Notes: a model not told the origin generated them from the letters alone. Shown: positions 9,556 to 18,276, counted from the first letter of the stretch. The stretch is 64,000 nt of DNA from Saprospiraceae bacterium (GCA_019187225.1 JABAQQ010000010.1:62001-126000), one strand, 5' to 3'. Program-made: numbers and translations.

Positions 9556-10026
9556 AGCCTCTTTTACCGCTGTTTCCAACTCTTCGTACGTCAGTTTTTT
9601 TTCAAAAAAAGTGGAGACATTTCTCCGTTTTGACCAAATCAGCGTCGCCGGAATGGCACCCGACCAGCTGCTGTCCACTGCATTGATGTAGTTGTTGGGA
9701 TTCGGTTCGTCCATAAACACCACCTGGCTTTTCAGTTTCTTTTTTTGGATAAAAGGCTTCACGCCCGACTCTACATTCCGCTTGAAATCGGTGCTGATGA
9801 GGACGACTTTCACATTTTTATCCGCATAAGCCCGGTTCAGTTTTTCAAACGATGGCAATTCTTCCACGCAGGGCGCGCACCACGTCGCCCAGAAATTGAG
9901 GACGTATACTGTGTCTGAATCCGTGTTTTTCCACTGTTCGATCTGGCCGGCTTTGATAAAGGGGATGTGCTGGGCGGAGAGGCCGGAGAGGGAAAGGAGA
10001 AAGAGTATCGTAAAAATCGGTTTCAT
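9547..10026 (-). CDS. TlpA-like exported thiol-disulphide oxidoreductase
   Basis: 159 residues. Signal peptide (MKPIFTILFLLSLSGLSAQ) followed by a compact thioredoxin domain. The active site is 'FWATWCAPCVEELPSF' with Cys50 and Cys53, the classical WCxPC arrangement of TlpA/ResA proteins, which keep periplasmic cysteines reduced (for example during cytochrome c maturation). Cytochrome c genes lie elsewhere in this window, so a link is possible but not shown. The upstream member of a two-gene unit with the redoxin gene at 8889. Divergent from the propeller gene at 10225. Confidence 0.85.
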   Translation of the reverse strand: MKPIFTILFLLSLSGLSAQHIPFIKAGQIEQWKNTDSDTVYVLNFWATWCAPCVEELPSFEKLNRAYADKNVKVVLISTDFKRNVESGVKPFIQKKKLKSQVVFMDEPNPNNYINAVDSSWSGAIPATLIWSKRRNVSTFFEKKLTYEELETAVKEALK

Positions 10027-10224
10027 ATATATGCACCACCATTGAAAGCCCTAAAAACGGCAGATCACGGAAATGTGTTGGGCTACATTCGACGTAAACC
10101 GGCATTCGGCAATCATTCAGGGCATTTTCGTAGTTGTTTGGCACTGGTCGCCTGTAAATATTACTTTCTTCTGACCGCTAATCGCTACAATCACCCTAAC
10201 CTTGCACCCAAAATTGCCTTTATT

Positions 10225-11310
10225 ATGTACCGGAACCTCTCTTTGCCCGCCATAGTCCTCACGACGGCGGGTTTTCTCGCACCTTTTCTCTCGTTCTCTC
10301 AAGCCAATCCGCAATCGCCCAAACCAGAAACGCATCTCAAAAATATCCGCCAGCTCACCTTCGGCGGCGACAATGCGGAGGCTTACTGGAGCCCCGACGG
10401 CAAATGGCTCACCTTTCAAAGCAACAATTCGAAATGGGGACTGAAATGCGACCAGATCTTTGCCATGAAAGTGAAAAAAGCGGCGGGCAAACCCGCTTAC
10501 CGCCCCCGGGCCATCAGCAACGGCAAAGGCCGAACCACCTGCTCCTACTTCATGCCCGACGGCAAACACGTCCTCTTCGCCAGCACCATGGCCGGCACCG
10601 ACACCTGCCCGGCAGTACCCAACCTGCGCCAGGGCGGCAAATACCTCTGGCCGATCTACAACACCTACGATATTTATGTGGCAGATATGAACGGTAAAGT
10701 GACGAAACGCCTGACGGATACGCCCGGTTACGACGCCGAAGCCGTGCTCAGCCCGAAAGGCGATAAAATCCTCTTTACCAGCGATCGCAGCGGCGACCTC
10801 GAACTCTGGACGATGAACCCCGACGGCTCCAACCAAAAACAGATCACCTTCGATCTCGGCTACGACGGCGGTGCGTTTTTCTCCCCCGACGGCTCCAAAA
10901 TCGTCTTCCGAGCCAGCCGCCCTAAAACCGAAGAAGAGATCAAAGAGTACAAAGACCTGCTCCGGCAAGGCCTCGTCGCCCCGACAAACATGGAAATTTT
11001 TGTGTGCAACGCCGACGGATCCAACCTGCGCCAGGTGACCCGGCTCGGCAAAGCGAACTGGGCACCGTTCTACCACCCTTCCGGCAAAAAGATCGTTTTC
11101 AGCAGCAACCACCACTCCACCCGCGGCTATGATTTTCAATTGTACATGATCAACGAAGATGGAACGGGACTGGAACAAATCACTTCCGAAAGTATTTTCA
11201 ACTCTTTCCCCATGTTTTCGCCCGACGGCAAAAAACTCGTCTTTTGCTCCAACCGCAACAACGGAGGCGGACGCGACACAAATGTGTTTGTGGCGGATTG
11301 GGTGGATTGA
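10225..11310 (+). CDS. TolB-like WD40/PD40 beta-propeller protein
   Basis: 361 residues. The ATG at 10225 gives a signal peptide (LPAIVLTTAGFLAPFLSFSQA); the longer upstream frame overlaps the divergent TlpA-like gene and is rejected. At least five PD40 blades with the 'SPDGK' turn are visible ('AYWSPDGKWLTFQS', 'AVLSPKGDKILFTSDRSGD', 'FFSPDGSKIVF', 'YHPSGKKIVFSSN', 'MFSPDGKKLVFCSN'). Such propellers act as exported scaffolds or as TolB-like partners of peptidases and OmpA-type proteins. No peptidase domain follows, so this is a free-standing propeller. Substrate unknown. Confidence 0.8.
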   Translation: MYRNLSLPAIVLTTAGFLAPFLSFSQANPQSPKPETHLKNIRQLTFGGDNAEAYWSPDGKWLTFQSNNSKWGLKCDQIFAMKVKKAAGKPAYRPRAISNGKGRTTCSYFMPDGKHVLFASTMAGTDTCPAVPNLRQGGKYLWPIYNTYDIYVADMNGKVTKRLTDTPGYDAEAVLSPKGDKILFTSDRSGDLELWTMNPDGSNQKQITFDLGYDGGAFFSPDGSKIVFRASRPKTEEEIKEYKDLLRQGLVAPTNMEIFVCNADGSNLRQVTRLGKANWAPFYHPSGKKIVFSSNHHSTRGYDFQLYMINEDGTGLEQITSESIFNSFPMFSPDGKKLVFCSNRNNGGGRDTNVFVADWVD

Positions 11311-11417
11311 TTGCGGATTGCAGATTGCAGATTTTTGATTGCGGATTGCGGATTTTTGATTGCGGATTGCGGATTTTCGCACCTTCAATCCGCAATCAAA
11401 AATCCGCAATCCGCAAT
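11311..11417. repeat. Heptad repeat forming a perfect 31-bp palindrome
   Basis: The unit ATTGCGG and variants are repeated with a 7-bp period just after the propeller gene stop. The array then reverses: arms 11338-11368 and 11387-11417 are exact 31-nt reverse complements around an 18-nt loop. The element ends 3 bp before the next start codon (11421), so the hairpin would sit across that gene's ribosome-binding region. Confidence 0.85.
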
Positions 11418-11420
11418 TAA

Positions 11421-13403
11421 ATGTCCCGTTTCGCATACTGGTTATCCGCCGCTCTGATTATTGCCGCTGCTACGCTGTACTATCCCAAATGGCAGGAACC
11501 AAACGTGCACGCGACCATCAGTTGGGACGTGTCCGGCTATTACCTCTATTTGCCGGCAGCATTGATTTATAAGGACATTAAGCATTTGAAGTGGTGGGAC
11601 GAAGTGGGCGCAAAGTATAATCCCGGCCCGGGCCAGGGGCAGGCATTCCAACATCCGTCGGGCAATTACGTGATGAAATATCCGATGGGGCAGGCATTGC
11701 AGTTCCTGCCCTGGTTTGCAGCGGCACACCTCCTGGCGGAACCGCTAGGCTATCCCGCCGATGGCTTTTCACTGCCCTACCAGGCTGCTATCAGCTGGGG
11801 CAGTTTGTTGGTGGCGCTTCTCGGATTGTGGTTTTTACGGCGGGTACTGAAGATTTATTTTTCCGATACGGTCGTTGCGGCAACACTGATCTGCCTTGTT
11901 TTTGGCACCAATTATTTGGAATACGCCTCCATTACGGGGGCAATGACGCACAACTGGCTGTTTACCCTTTATACGCTGCTGGTTTTCAGCACAATCCGAT
12001 TTTATCAAAATCCCTCGTTCGGTTGGGCGGCAACCATCGGCCTGCTGATTGGCTGGGCGACTCTGACCCGGCCGACAGAGATCATTTCAGCCCTTATTCC
12101 GCTGTTGTGGGGCGTTGGTTCATGGGCTGCCTTCCGCGGGCGGTTGTCGTTTTTGCAAAACCAATTTCCCAAAATTGCCCTTGCCGCGTTTGTTGCAGGC
12201 GGTGTCATTTTCCTCCAGTTGGCCTACTGGAAATATGCCACGGGCGAATGGATCGTATACAGTTACCAGGAACAGGGATTCAACTGGCTCCGGCCGCACC
12301 TGAGCGACGTGTTGTTCAGTGCCAGGGCCGGCTGGCTGGTGTATTCGCCAATGATGGCATTTGCGGTGGCAGGGATGTTCTTTTTGTGGCGCGACTGGCG
12401 CAAGACTGGCTGGCGCGAGACTGGCTGGCGCGAGACTCTGTCTCGTGCCGGGTATTCGTTTGTCTCCGACGAGCCGAGTCAGAGACTCGGGGATATCGGG
12501 CACGAGACAGAGTCTCGCGCCAGCCAGTCTCGCGCCAGCCAGTCTCGCGCCAGCCAGGATAGCAGTCACATCCATCGCGATGGTACAGGAGCGGAGGTTT
12601 TCCTGCCTGTCGCTATATTCTGTTTATCAGCCCTTTACATTGTTGCAGCCTGGGACATCTGGTGGTACGGCGGCAGTCTGGGCCAGCGGGCGATGGTACA
12701 GAGTTATCCGCTTTGGGCGTTTCCGCTGGCGTATTTTATTCGATGGGTGTCGGAACGCAGTCTTCGGCGTTGGGCGTTTGTGCCGCTGGCGGGCATGTGT
12801 ATCTACCTCAACCTGTGGTGGAGCCATCAGGCGCACCGGGGCGAGTTGTTCGTGAGCGAACAGATGACCAAACGCTATATGCTTAAAATATTGGGGCGCT
12901 ATGAAGCGGAACGCGACTGGTTGAAATTACTCGACACCAAAGAGGAATTCAAAGGTCCGGAGCGGCGCAACGTACGGGAAGTTTATTTCAATAATTTTGA
13001 AAACGATACGACCTGCGTAACGGGAGAAGCGCCGATAGCGGGCGCCAAGTCCCTGATAATGACCAGGGAAACTCAATTTTCCCCCACATATACCCTGCCG
13101 GTCAAGGCCGGCGAAAAAGGCTGGCTCAGGGCTTCGGTTGTGTTCAAATGCGACTCGAAAGAATGGAACTTCTGGCAAATGACGCAGTTTGTCGTCCGTT
13201 TTTACGATGGCGAAAAGGTCGTGAAAGAGCGCATGATCCGCCTCCAGCGTCACATAGACGGCTCGGAAACCAAACAGATCTTTTTCGACACAAAGATTCC
13301 GGAGGAGCGCTTTTTTGACCGCGCGATCGTCCTCTTCTACCATCCCGAAAGCCCCACAACGATCCGACTCGACGACCTCAAAGCGGAAACATTTGAGGAA
13401 TAA
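11421..13403 (+). CDS. Polytopic GT-C-like membrane protein with a repeat-derived insertion
   Basis: 660 residues with about ten or more hydrophobic segments up to residue 470, then a soluble C-terminal beta-rich domain (about 510-660). The N-terminal loop after the first membrane segment ('ISWDVSGYYLYLPA') has the acidic residue position seen in GT-C glycosyltransferases of the PMT/ArnT group, which use polyprenyl-phosphate sugars. That assignment is inference from topology, not from a firm motif. Residues about 325-379 are encoded by a large palindromic repeat (12393-12555) and read as low-complexity 'GWRET' and 'SRASQ' pentads; this looks like an insertion into a loop between two membrane segments. 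The APH-family kinase follows 56 bp downstream, suggesting co-transcription. Confidence 0.65.
   Translation: MSRFAYWLSAALIIAAATLYYPKWQEPNVHATISWDVSGYYLYLPAALIYKDIKHLKWWDEVGAKYNPGPGQGQAFQHPSGNYVMKYPMGQALQFLPWFAAAHLLAEPLGYPADGFSLPYQAAISWGSLLVALLGLWFLRRVLKIYFSDTVVAATLICLVFGTNYLEYASITGAMTHNWLFTLYTLLVFSTIRFYQNPSFGWAATIGLLIGWATLTRPTEIISALIPLLWGVGSWAAFRGRLSFLQNQFPKIALAAFVAGGVIFLQLAYWKYATGEWIVYSYQEQGFNWLRPHLSDVLFSARAGWLVYSPMMAFAVAGMFFLWRDWRKTGWRETGWRETLSRAGYSFVSDEPSQRLGDIGHETESRASQSRASQSRASQDSSHIHRDGTGAEVFLPVAIFCLSALYIVAAWDIWWYGGSLGQRAMVQSYPLWAFPLAYFIRWVSERSLRRWAFVPLAGMCIYLNLWWSHQAHRGELFVSEQMTKRYMLKILGRYEAERDWLKLLDTKEEFKGPERRNVREVYFNNFENDTTCVTGEAPIAGAKSLIMTRETQFSPTYTLPVKAGEKGWLRASVVFKCDSKEWNFWQMTQFVVRFYDGEKVVKERMIRLQRHIDGSETKQIFFDTKIPEERFFDRAIVLFYHPESPTTIRLDDLKAETFEE
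12393..12555. repeat. Palindromic 15-bp-unit repeat inside a coding sequence
   Basis: Three tandem copies of a 15-bp unit (GGCTGGCGCGAGACT) are followed by CTGTCTCGTGCC, and the whole is mirrored. Arms 12408-12449 and 12499-12540 are exact 42-nt reverse complements; extending to 12393 and 12555 gives 57-bp arms with two mismatches. The 49-nt loop contains a smaller hairpin. The 15-bp unit equals five codons, so the open frame is kept on both arms. A related copy lies at 44431-44503. Confidence 0.9.
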
Positions 13404-13459
13404 CCCCATTACTCCAGTCACCAATAATTCAGGCGAGTAGTGGCAATAACCACTTCATC

Positions 13460-14500
13460 ATGCAAACCGAACTCCTTGCCCGCTGTTTTTTTCGCTTCGA
13501 CCGTTGGATCGGCGCTGCCGCTTTTGGCAGCGGCAACATCAACGACACCTGGCGCATCGAATTTGAAAAAAACGGGGTCATAGAAGTTTGGCTGTTGCAG
13601 CGCCTGAACCACCGCGTTTTCCGTGATCCGGCCGCAGTGATGCGAAACATACAGTTGGTCTGCGAACACCTTGCCGAAGGGGATTATCCCTTTACCGTGG
13701 TTGCTCCGGTAGCAGCCCTGGATGGCAGATTCTTACAGAATGACAAGGAAGGCAACTACTGGCGCGTGTTCCCTTTTTTGGAAAACACATTTACCCCTGG
13801 AAACCTTACCAACGCAGAGATCGCTTACGAAGGCGCGCGGGCATACGGCGCGTTCGCGCGGGCACTCCGCAATTTTCCCGCTGCCAGTCTGGAAGAAACG
13901 ATACCGGGATTTCACGATACCGACCGGCGGTGGGAAACATTCTTAAAAGTGTTGGAGGAAAATCCCTCCGGGCGCGCCGATACATCTAAAGCCGAAATAG
14001 CGGCAATGTTCGCCGCCAAACCGCTGTTCGACCGGATCAGCCACCTGAAACAAAGCGGCGCATTGCCGCAACGCGTCACCCACAATGATACCAAAGCAGG
14101 GAATGTCCTGTTCGACAGCAATACCCGTAAAGCGTTGGCCGTCATTGACCTGGATACGGTGATGCCCGGCACGATCCTTTCCGATTTCGGCGATATGGTG
14201 CGTACTTTCGCTCCCGACCGCCCGGAGGATGATCCGGGCAGCGTCACGCTGCGCAGCGACATATTGGAAGCCCTTCAACGCGGTTTCCTGGAACAAACCG
14301 GCGATTTTTTAACCTCCTCCGAAAAAGAAAACCTGTTGCCCGGCGCGGCATGGATCACCGGCGAACAGGCACTTCGTTTTCTCACCGACTGGCTGGCCGG
14401 CGACACCTATTATAAAATACGCTACCCGGAACACAACCTCGTGCGTACGCGCAACCAGTTGGCTTTATTCCGGGAAATATTGGGAATTGTTGAAGGTTGA
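13460..14500 (+). CDS. APH-family phosphotransferase (sugar 1-kinase-like)
   Basis: 346 residues with the aminoglycoside phosphotransferase/choline kinase fold. The catalytic loop is 'THNDTKAGNVLFD' (His208, Asp210, Asn215: Brenner motif) and the metal-binding 'DLDTVMPG' follows at about 230. The 'DLDT.MPG' sequence is characteristic of the N-acetylhexosamine 1-kinase (NahK-like) branch, so a sugar or sugar-alcohol substrate is more likely than an antibiotic. No signal peptide; cytoplasmic. Lies 56 bp after the GT-C-like membrane protein and converges on the GatA-like gene. Substrate assignment is inference. Confidence 0.7.
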   Translation: MQTELLARCFFRFDRWIGAAAFGSGNINDTWRIEFEKNGVIEVWLLQRLNHRVFRDPAAVMRNIQLVCEHLAEGDYPFTVVAPVAALDGRFLQNDKEGNYWRVFPFLENTFTPGNLTNAEIAYEGARAYGAFARALRNFPAASLEETIPGFHDTDRRWETFLKVLEENPSGRADTSKAEIAAMFAAKPLFDRISHLKQSGALPQRVTHNDTKAGNVLFDSNTRKALAVIDLDTVMPGTILSDFGDMVRTFAPDRPEDDPGSVTLRSDILEALQRGFLEQTGDFLTSSEKENLLPGAAWITGEQALRFLTDWLAGDTYYKIRYPEHNLVRTRNQLALFREILGIVEG

Positions 14501-14526
14501 AGGGTTGAAGGGTTTGATTGGCCCGG

Positions 14527-15954
14527 TCAATCTGCCAATCGAAGTGCCTGCTGCGCAAACTCCAGCAATTTCGCGTCTTCCCAGGGCGCTGCCATCAACT
14601 GAATCCCCACAGGGAGATCGTTTTCGGGGTGATGGCCTGCCGGAACCGCCAGCGCCGGAATACCTGCCAGGTTGGCCAATACGGTATAAATATCGGAGAG
14701 ATACATGGCCACCGGGTCGTCCGATTTTTCGCCGAAACGCCAGGCTGTCGTGGGCGCCACGGGCATCAGGATAAAATCGAATCCGGACAACACACCGAGC
14801 GTTTTTTTGCGGATGAGCGCCCGCGCCCGTTGTGCCTTGTTATAATAGGCGTCGTAGTAGCCGCTGCTGAGCACAAAGGTGCCGAGCAAAATACGCCGCT
14901 TCACTTCTTCACTGAAGCCTTCGGAGCGGCTCAGCAGGTACGTTTCTTCTAAATTGGTCGCCCGCGGACTGCGCCGGCCGTAGCGAATGCCGTCGTAGCG
15001 CGCCAGGTTGGAACTCGCTTCGGCAGTGGTCAGGATATAGTAGGTGGGAATGATAAAATCCAGCAGGTCGAAAGCGATGGGGGCGACAACGTGGCCTGCA
15101 GCGCGCAATTGTTCAATAAAGCGCCAAGTCACGGAGCGTACGCCTGCATCGAGCCCTTCGTTTTCAATGGCTTCGGGGAAATATCCTATTCTGATATTGG
15201 AAATTGGAAATTGGACATTGGACATTGGACATTGAATGGTAGTGCTGTCAAATTCGTCGGGGCCCTGCATCACATCGAGCAGCGCAGCAATGTCGGAGGG
15301 ATTGTTCGCCATCACCCCGATCTGATCGAATGAGGAACCGTAGGCGATCAGTCCATGCCGGGAGATACGGCCATAGGTCGGTTTGAAGCCCCAAATCCCG
15401 CAAAACGCGGCGGGTTGACGCACCGAGCCGCCCGTATCGCTACCCAGCGCGGCAAGGCAGGTATCCGTCTGCACCGACACCGCCGCGCCGCCCGAAGAGC
15501 CGCCGGAAACGCGCTCCGGGTCGGCGGCGTTTCGCACCGGTCCGTATACAGAGTTTTCGTTGGAAGAGCCCATGCCGAACTGGTCGCAGTTGGTGCGGCC
15601 GATGATGATGGCGTCCTCCGCCAGCAGGCGTTCGACGGCGGTTGCAGAATAAAGGGAAGTGAAGCCTTCCAGTATTTTGGAGGCCGCCGTCACCTGGTGT
15701 CCGGCGTAACAAATGTTGTCTTTCAGCGAAATAACGGCTCCGAAAAGCCGACCGACCGAATCAGGGTTTTCTTTAAAACGCGTGTCGAGTTCGCCGGCTT
15801 TTTCTAATGCCTCCTCCGCCCATACTTCCACGTAAGCGTTCAGATGGCGCGTTTGTTCGATTTGCGAAAGATAATACTCCACGAGGGCGCGGCAGGTTGT
15901 TTCGCCCTCGTGGAGTGTGCGCTGAATGTCGGAAAGGGAGGTGTATTTCGGCAT
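14527..15954 (-). CDS. gatA: GatA-like amidase (Asp/Glu-tRNA amidotransferase subunit A)
   Basis: 475 residues; the ATG at 15954 is chosen because it opens with a typical GatA N-terminus (MPKYTSLSDIQRTL). Amidase-signature triad: Lys78 ('SLKDN'), cis-Ser in 'SGGSSGGAA' (153/154) and nucleophile Ser177 in 'GSDTGGSVRQPA'. Length and 'GIWGFKPTYGR' match GatA, which releases ammonia from glutamine for transamidation of Glu-tRNAGln/Asp-tRNAAsn. The gatB and gatC genes are not nearby, which is usual for Bacteroidota. Odd feature: residues about 239-253 ('QCPMSNVQFPISN') are encoded by a 7-bp tandem repeat and appear inserted before the conserved 'IRIGYFPE' strand. Upstream ATG at 16002 is possible but adds an unlike sequence. 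Confidence 0.85.
   Translation of the reverse strand: MPKYTSLSDIQRTLHEGETTCRALVEYYLSQIEQTRHLNAYVEVWAEEALEKAGELDTRFKENPDSVGRLFGAVISLKDNICYAGHQVTAASKILEGFTSLYSATAVERLLAEDAIIIGRTNCDQFGMGSSNENSVYGPVRNAADPERVSGGSSGGAAVSVQTDTCLAALGSDTGGSVRQPAAFCGIWGFKPTYGRISRHGLIAYGSSFDQIGVMANNPSDIAALLDVMQGPDEFDSTTIQCPMSNVQFPISNIRIGYFPEAIENEGLDAGVRSVTWRFIEQLRAAGHVVAPIAFDLLDFIIPTYYILTTAEASSNLARYDGIRYGRRSPRATNLEETYLLSRSEGFSEEVKRRILLGTFVLSSGYYDAYYNKAQRARALIRKKTLGVLSGFDFILMPVAPTTAWRFGEKSDDPVAMYLSDIYTVLANLAGIPALAVPAGHHPENDLPVGIQLMAAPWEDAKLLEFAQQALRLAD
15192..15235. repeat. Heptad tandem repeat inside gatA
   Basis: About five to six tandem copies of ATTGGAA/ATTGGAC (7-bp period) inside the gatA reading frame. The repeat length and phase keep the frame open. 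The same ATTGGAC/GTCCAAT words build the palindromes at 28169-28256 and 56077-56150. Confidence 0.8.
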
Positions 15955-15998
15955 GGAGCAAAGGTAAATACCCTTGATGGCAGGCCCATGTGGTGGAA

Positions 15999-16244
15999 TC
16001 ATTTCTCTTCAGGCGGCACTTCAAAATCGAACAACTCTTTCGGATGCACTTCCAACGCTTTGGCAATTTTAAAAATCTGACTCAACCCGGCATTGACAAT
16101 CCCACGTTCCATCCGGCTTATCTGGCTGAGTTCCGAATCGGCTTTCCATGCCAACGCTTCCTGAGAGAGATTTCGCGCTTCGCGCAATTCCCTCATTTTC
16201 TTGCCAAAAGCCTTCAGACCTGCCGGATAAACGGTGTATTTCAC
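15999..16244 (-). CDS. Xre-family HTH regulator
   Basis: 81 residues, a single helix-turn-helix (HTH_3) domain: 'FGKKMRELREARNLSQEALAWKADSELSQISRMERG', then the recognition and dimer helices ('LSQIFKIAKALEVHPKELFDF'). It starts with GTG at 16244; no in-frame ATG lies upstream. Size and layout resemble small autoregulatory repressors. A perfect 18-bp palindrome (16278-16295) lies 33 bp upstream, between this gene and the divergent lipoprotein gene, and is its probable operator. Confidence 0.85.
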   Translation of the reverse strand: MKYTVYPAGLKAFGKKMRELREARNLSQEALAWKADSELSQISRMERGIVNAGLSQIFKIAKALEVHPKELFDFEVPPEEK

Positions 16245-16277
16245 ACCACGAGGTTCAGGAGGAAGAAAAAATTTAAC

Positions 16278-16318
16278 TTAGGCGAATTCGCCTAATTTTT
16301 AAAAGGCAACTACTTTTG
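16278..16318. promoter_or_regulatory. Palindromic operator and -7 box between Xre gene and lipoprotein gene
   Basis: TTAGGCGAATTCGCCTAA (16278-16295) is a perfect 18-bp palindrome. A consensus Bacteroidota -7 box, TACTTTTG, follows at 16311-16318 on the plus strand, so the palindrome occupies the -33 region of the lipoprotein promoter. Binding of the Xre dimer here could repress both divergent genes. Confidence 0.6.
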
Positions 16319-16414
16319 CTGCTGTCAAAATTTTATTTTTCACCTGACGGCAAAGGCTTCCCCACCGGCGCGCGAGGTTGTGAACCAAAAAGCTGTCAAA
16401 ACAAACTTCATCGC

Positions 16415-18163
16415 ATGAAAAATATCCCTCTTGCCGATTTTCGGCTTCTCTTTCCGTTCCTATTTTTGCTTGTTTTGCATTTTGGTTGTAGAAAAGAGAT
16501 TTTCTTACCCCCGGAAGAGATTGCTCAGGTAGTCGCAAATTCTCCAAATTATCCAATTAGCGTCGAAGAAGCACAGGTTTTCTATTCCAATGCCAGATTG
16601 AGCCAAGTCAATTCAGTTGCTAATGATGCCAAACCCTTTGTGCGATTGGAGCCGGTTTGGGATCAAGCCTACAGCAGTCTTACCCTCAGTGGCCGTGAAA
16701 TAATTGTCGTGCCGTTAGCAGATTCATCCATCCGGGTAAATAATCAAGGCCGGGCTGATGCAAAACTGTTATTTAGAAAAGTATCTACAGACAGTATCGT
16801 TGCCCGGATATTGCTTTATGCTGCCGATTCTGTTTACCATGCTTCTCAAGGTTACACGCTGAATTTCAACAATTTTACCGGTGTTTTTGCTCTTTTCGAT
16901 TTAACTTTTAATTTTGAAGATGGTGTGGTTGTGGAATCCGGTGTCCCTGTTAAATCCGTTGATTCGGCAAGTGTAGTTCCAAGGGGGGAGGTATTGGACA
17001 GAGAAGAAGTTGAATGCGACCAGGTAACCGATGTATTTGTTTATACGACATGCGTTATAGCCTATACGAATAACTATTGCTATGAAGTAGCCGACACGTA
17101 TATTTGGTGGGATTGCCATCCTACCGGCGGCGGTGGCAGCACAGGTGGTGGGGGTACCAGCACCGGCGGAAATGGCGGCGGCAGTTCAAATACGTCTCCT
17201 ACCATAACGTATTGGGACGTTTTTTCCGGCCAGATACCGGTTGGCGCCTTTACAGGCTCTTTGCCGCCCGGCTTTGATATGCAGCTTTTTCAGCAATTGG
17301 TTGATATTGTCATCGCCAATCACCTTTCCGCAAACCAGGTAGATTGGCTGATGGATCATAGCGATTTTATTCCGGTTATCTGGAATGCATCCGGCCCGAA
17401 CCAAACCGGAGAAGAATGGGCAGCAATTGTACCGGTACTGGATTTTGCGATAGAACACAAATTGATAGTCGATCAGTATCATTTCCTGATCTATCATCCC
17501 GATGTATTTGAATCTCTTGCAATTTTTCTGGTTCAGCATACCGGTGACAACAAAGCAGAGCAGTTGGCGGATGCCTTGCTTGTCTTTACCCAAAATCTGG
17601 TAGGATTGACCTTGGATGAATTGAATTTTCTCTACGACAATATTGATGGCATCGAAGAAGCCACTTCAGAGCCGACGAATCCTCCGATAACTGCTGCTCG
17701 ACTCATTTGTGCAGATATTTTAACCTTTGCGATTCGTACCGATGAACTGACGAATTTCCAATACGCTGGGATGTATTTGACCGATGCCTATTATGGATTC
17801 ACTGTACCTGGGGTTGGTACACCAACGCTGTTCCATTTGAAGGATATGCGTTTGACTGCGTATGCCAACTCTGCAAATACCAGTTGCCTTCCTTCAAGTC
17901 CGGCTTTTGCCGCCAACGCCATTAATCTTGCCGTATCTCAAACACAGCAACTTTTTAATGGTTTACCTCCGGTCCCTCCTTCGGATGACACTATTGATGC
18001 CTTGAGGGCCGCCTTTTTACTTACTCTTGATAGAGAATTTAGGAATCAGATACGTAATTGCAACTCTGCCTATACGGGAAGCACTTATTTATTCGGCCTT
18101 TCCGATAATTGGGACAATTTGCCGATTGTCAATTGTGACTTTCAGATACCTAATTGTCCTTAA
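16415..18163 (+). CDS. Large lipoprotein of unknown function with Gly/Ser/Thr linker
   Basis: 582 residues. The ATG at 16415 gives a signal peptide ending in a lipobox-like 'LHFGCRKE', so the mature protein should be a lipid-anchored envelope protein. A glycine/serine/threonine-rich linker (about residues 230-265, 'GGGGSTGGGG' type) separates an N-terminal beta-rich domain from a C-terminal helical domain (about 280-580). I recognise no family. Codon use is more AT-rich than the flanking enzymes. Expression probably answers to the Xre regulator across the shared palindrome. Adjacent tandem lipoproteins downstream may belong to the same accessory block. Confidence 0.65.
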   Translation: MKNIPLADFRLLFPFLFLLVLHFGCRKEIFLPPEEIAQVVANSPNYPISVEEAQVFYSNARLSQVNSVANDAKPFVRLEPVWDQAYSSLTLSGREIIVVPLADSSIRVNNQGRADAKLLFRKVSTDSIVARILLYAADSVYHASQGYTLNFNNFTGVFALFDLTFNFEDGVVVESGVPVKSVDSASVVPRGEVLDREEVECDQVTDVFVYTTCVIAYTNNYCYEVADTYIWWDCHPTGGGGSTGGGGTSTGGNGGGSSNTSPTITYWDVFSGQIPVGAFTGSLPPGFDMQLFQQLVDIVIANHLSANQVDWLMDHSDFIPVIWNASGPNQTGEEWAAIVPVLDFAIEHKLIVDQYHFLIYHPDVFESLAIFLVQHTGDNKAEQLADALLVFTQNLVGLTLDELNFLYDNIDGIEEATSEPTNPPITAARLICADILTFAIRTDELTNFQYAGMYLTDAYYGFTVPGVGTPTLFHLKDMRLTAYANSANTSCLPSSPAFAANAINLAVSQTQQLFNGLPPVPPSDDTIDALRAAFLLTLDREFRNQIRNCNSAYTGSTYLFGLSDNWDNLPIVNCDFQIPNCP

Positions 18164-18276
18164 TAAAGAGTATCTTTAATGCCGCGATGGGCGCTGAATG
18201 GCATTGTGGACTTAGCCTGATTCCCAATGATTTTTCAGCGCCGTCTTGCCTTACTTTCATTTTAGCCTGTTAACAC

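Noticed and set aside
10117-11436. 439-codon minus-strand frame opposite the propeller gene
   Set aside because: Antisense to clear PD40 blades; repetitive FAVG-type translation and no family match.
12393-12555. CRISPR-like array
   Set aside because: The 15-bp units are contiguous without spacers and are mirrored, so it is a palindromic repeat, not a CRISPR array; no cas gene is present.
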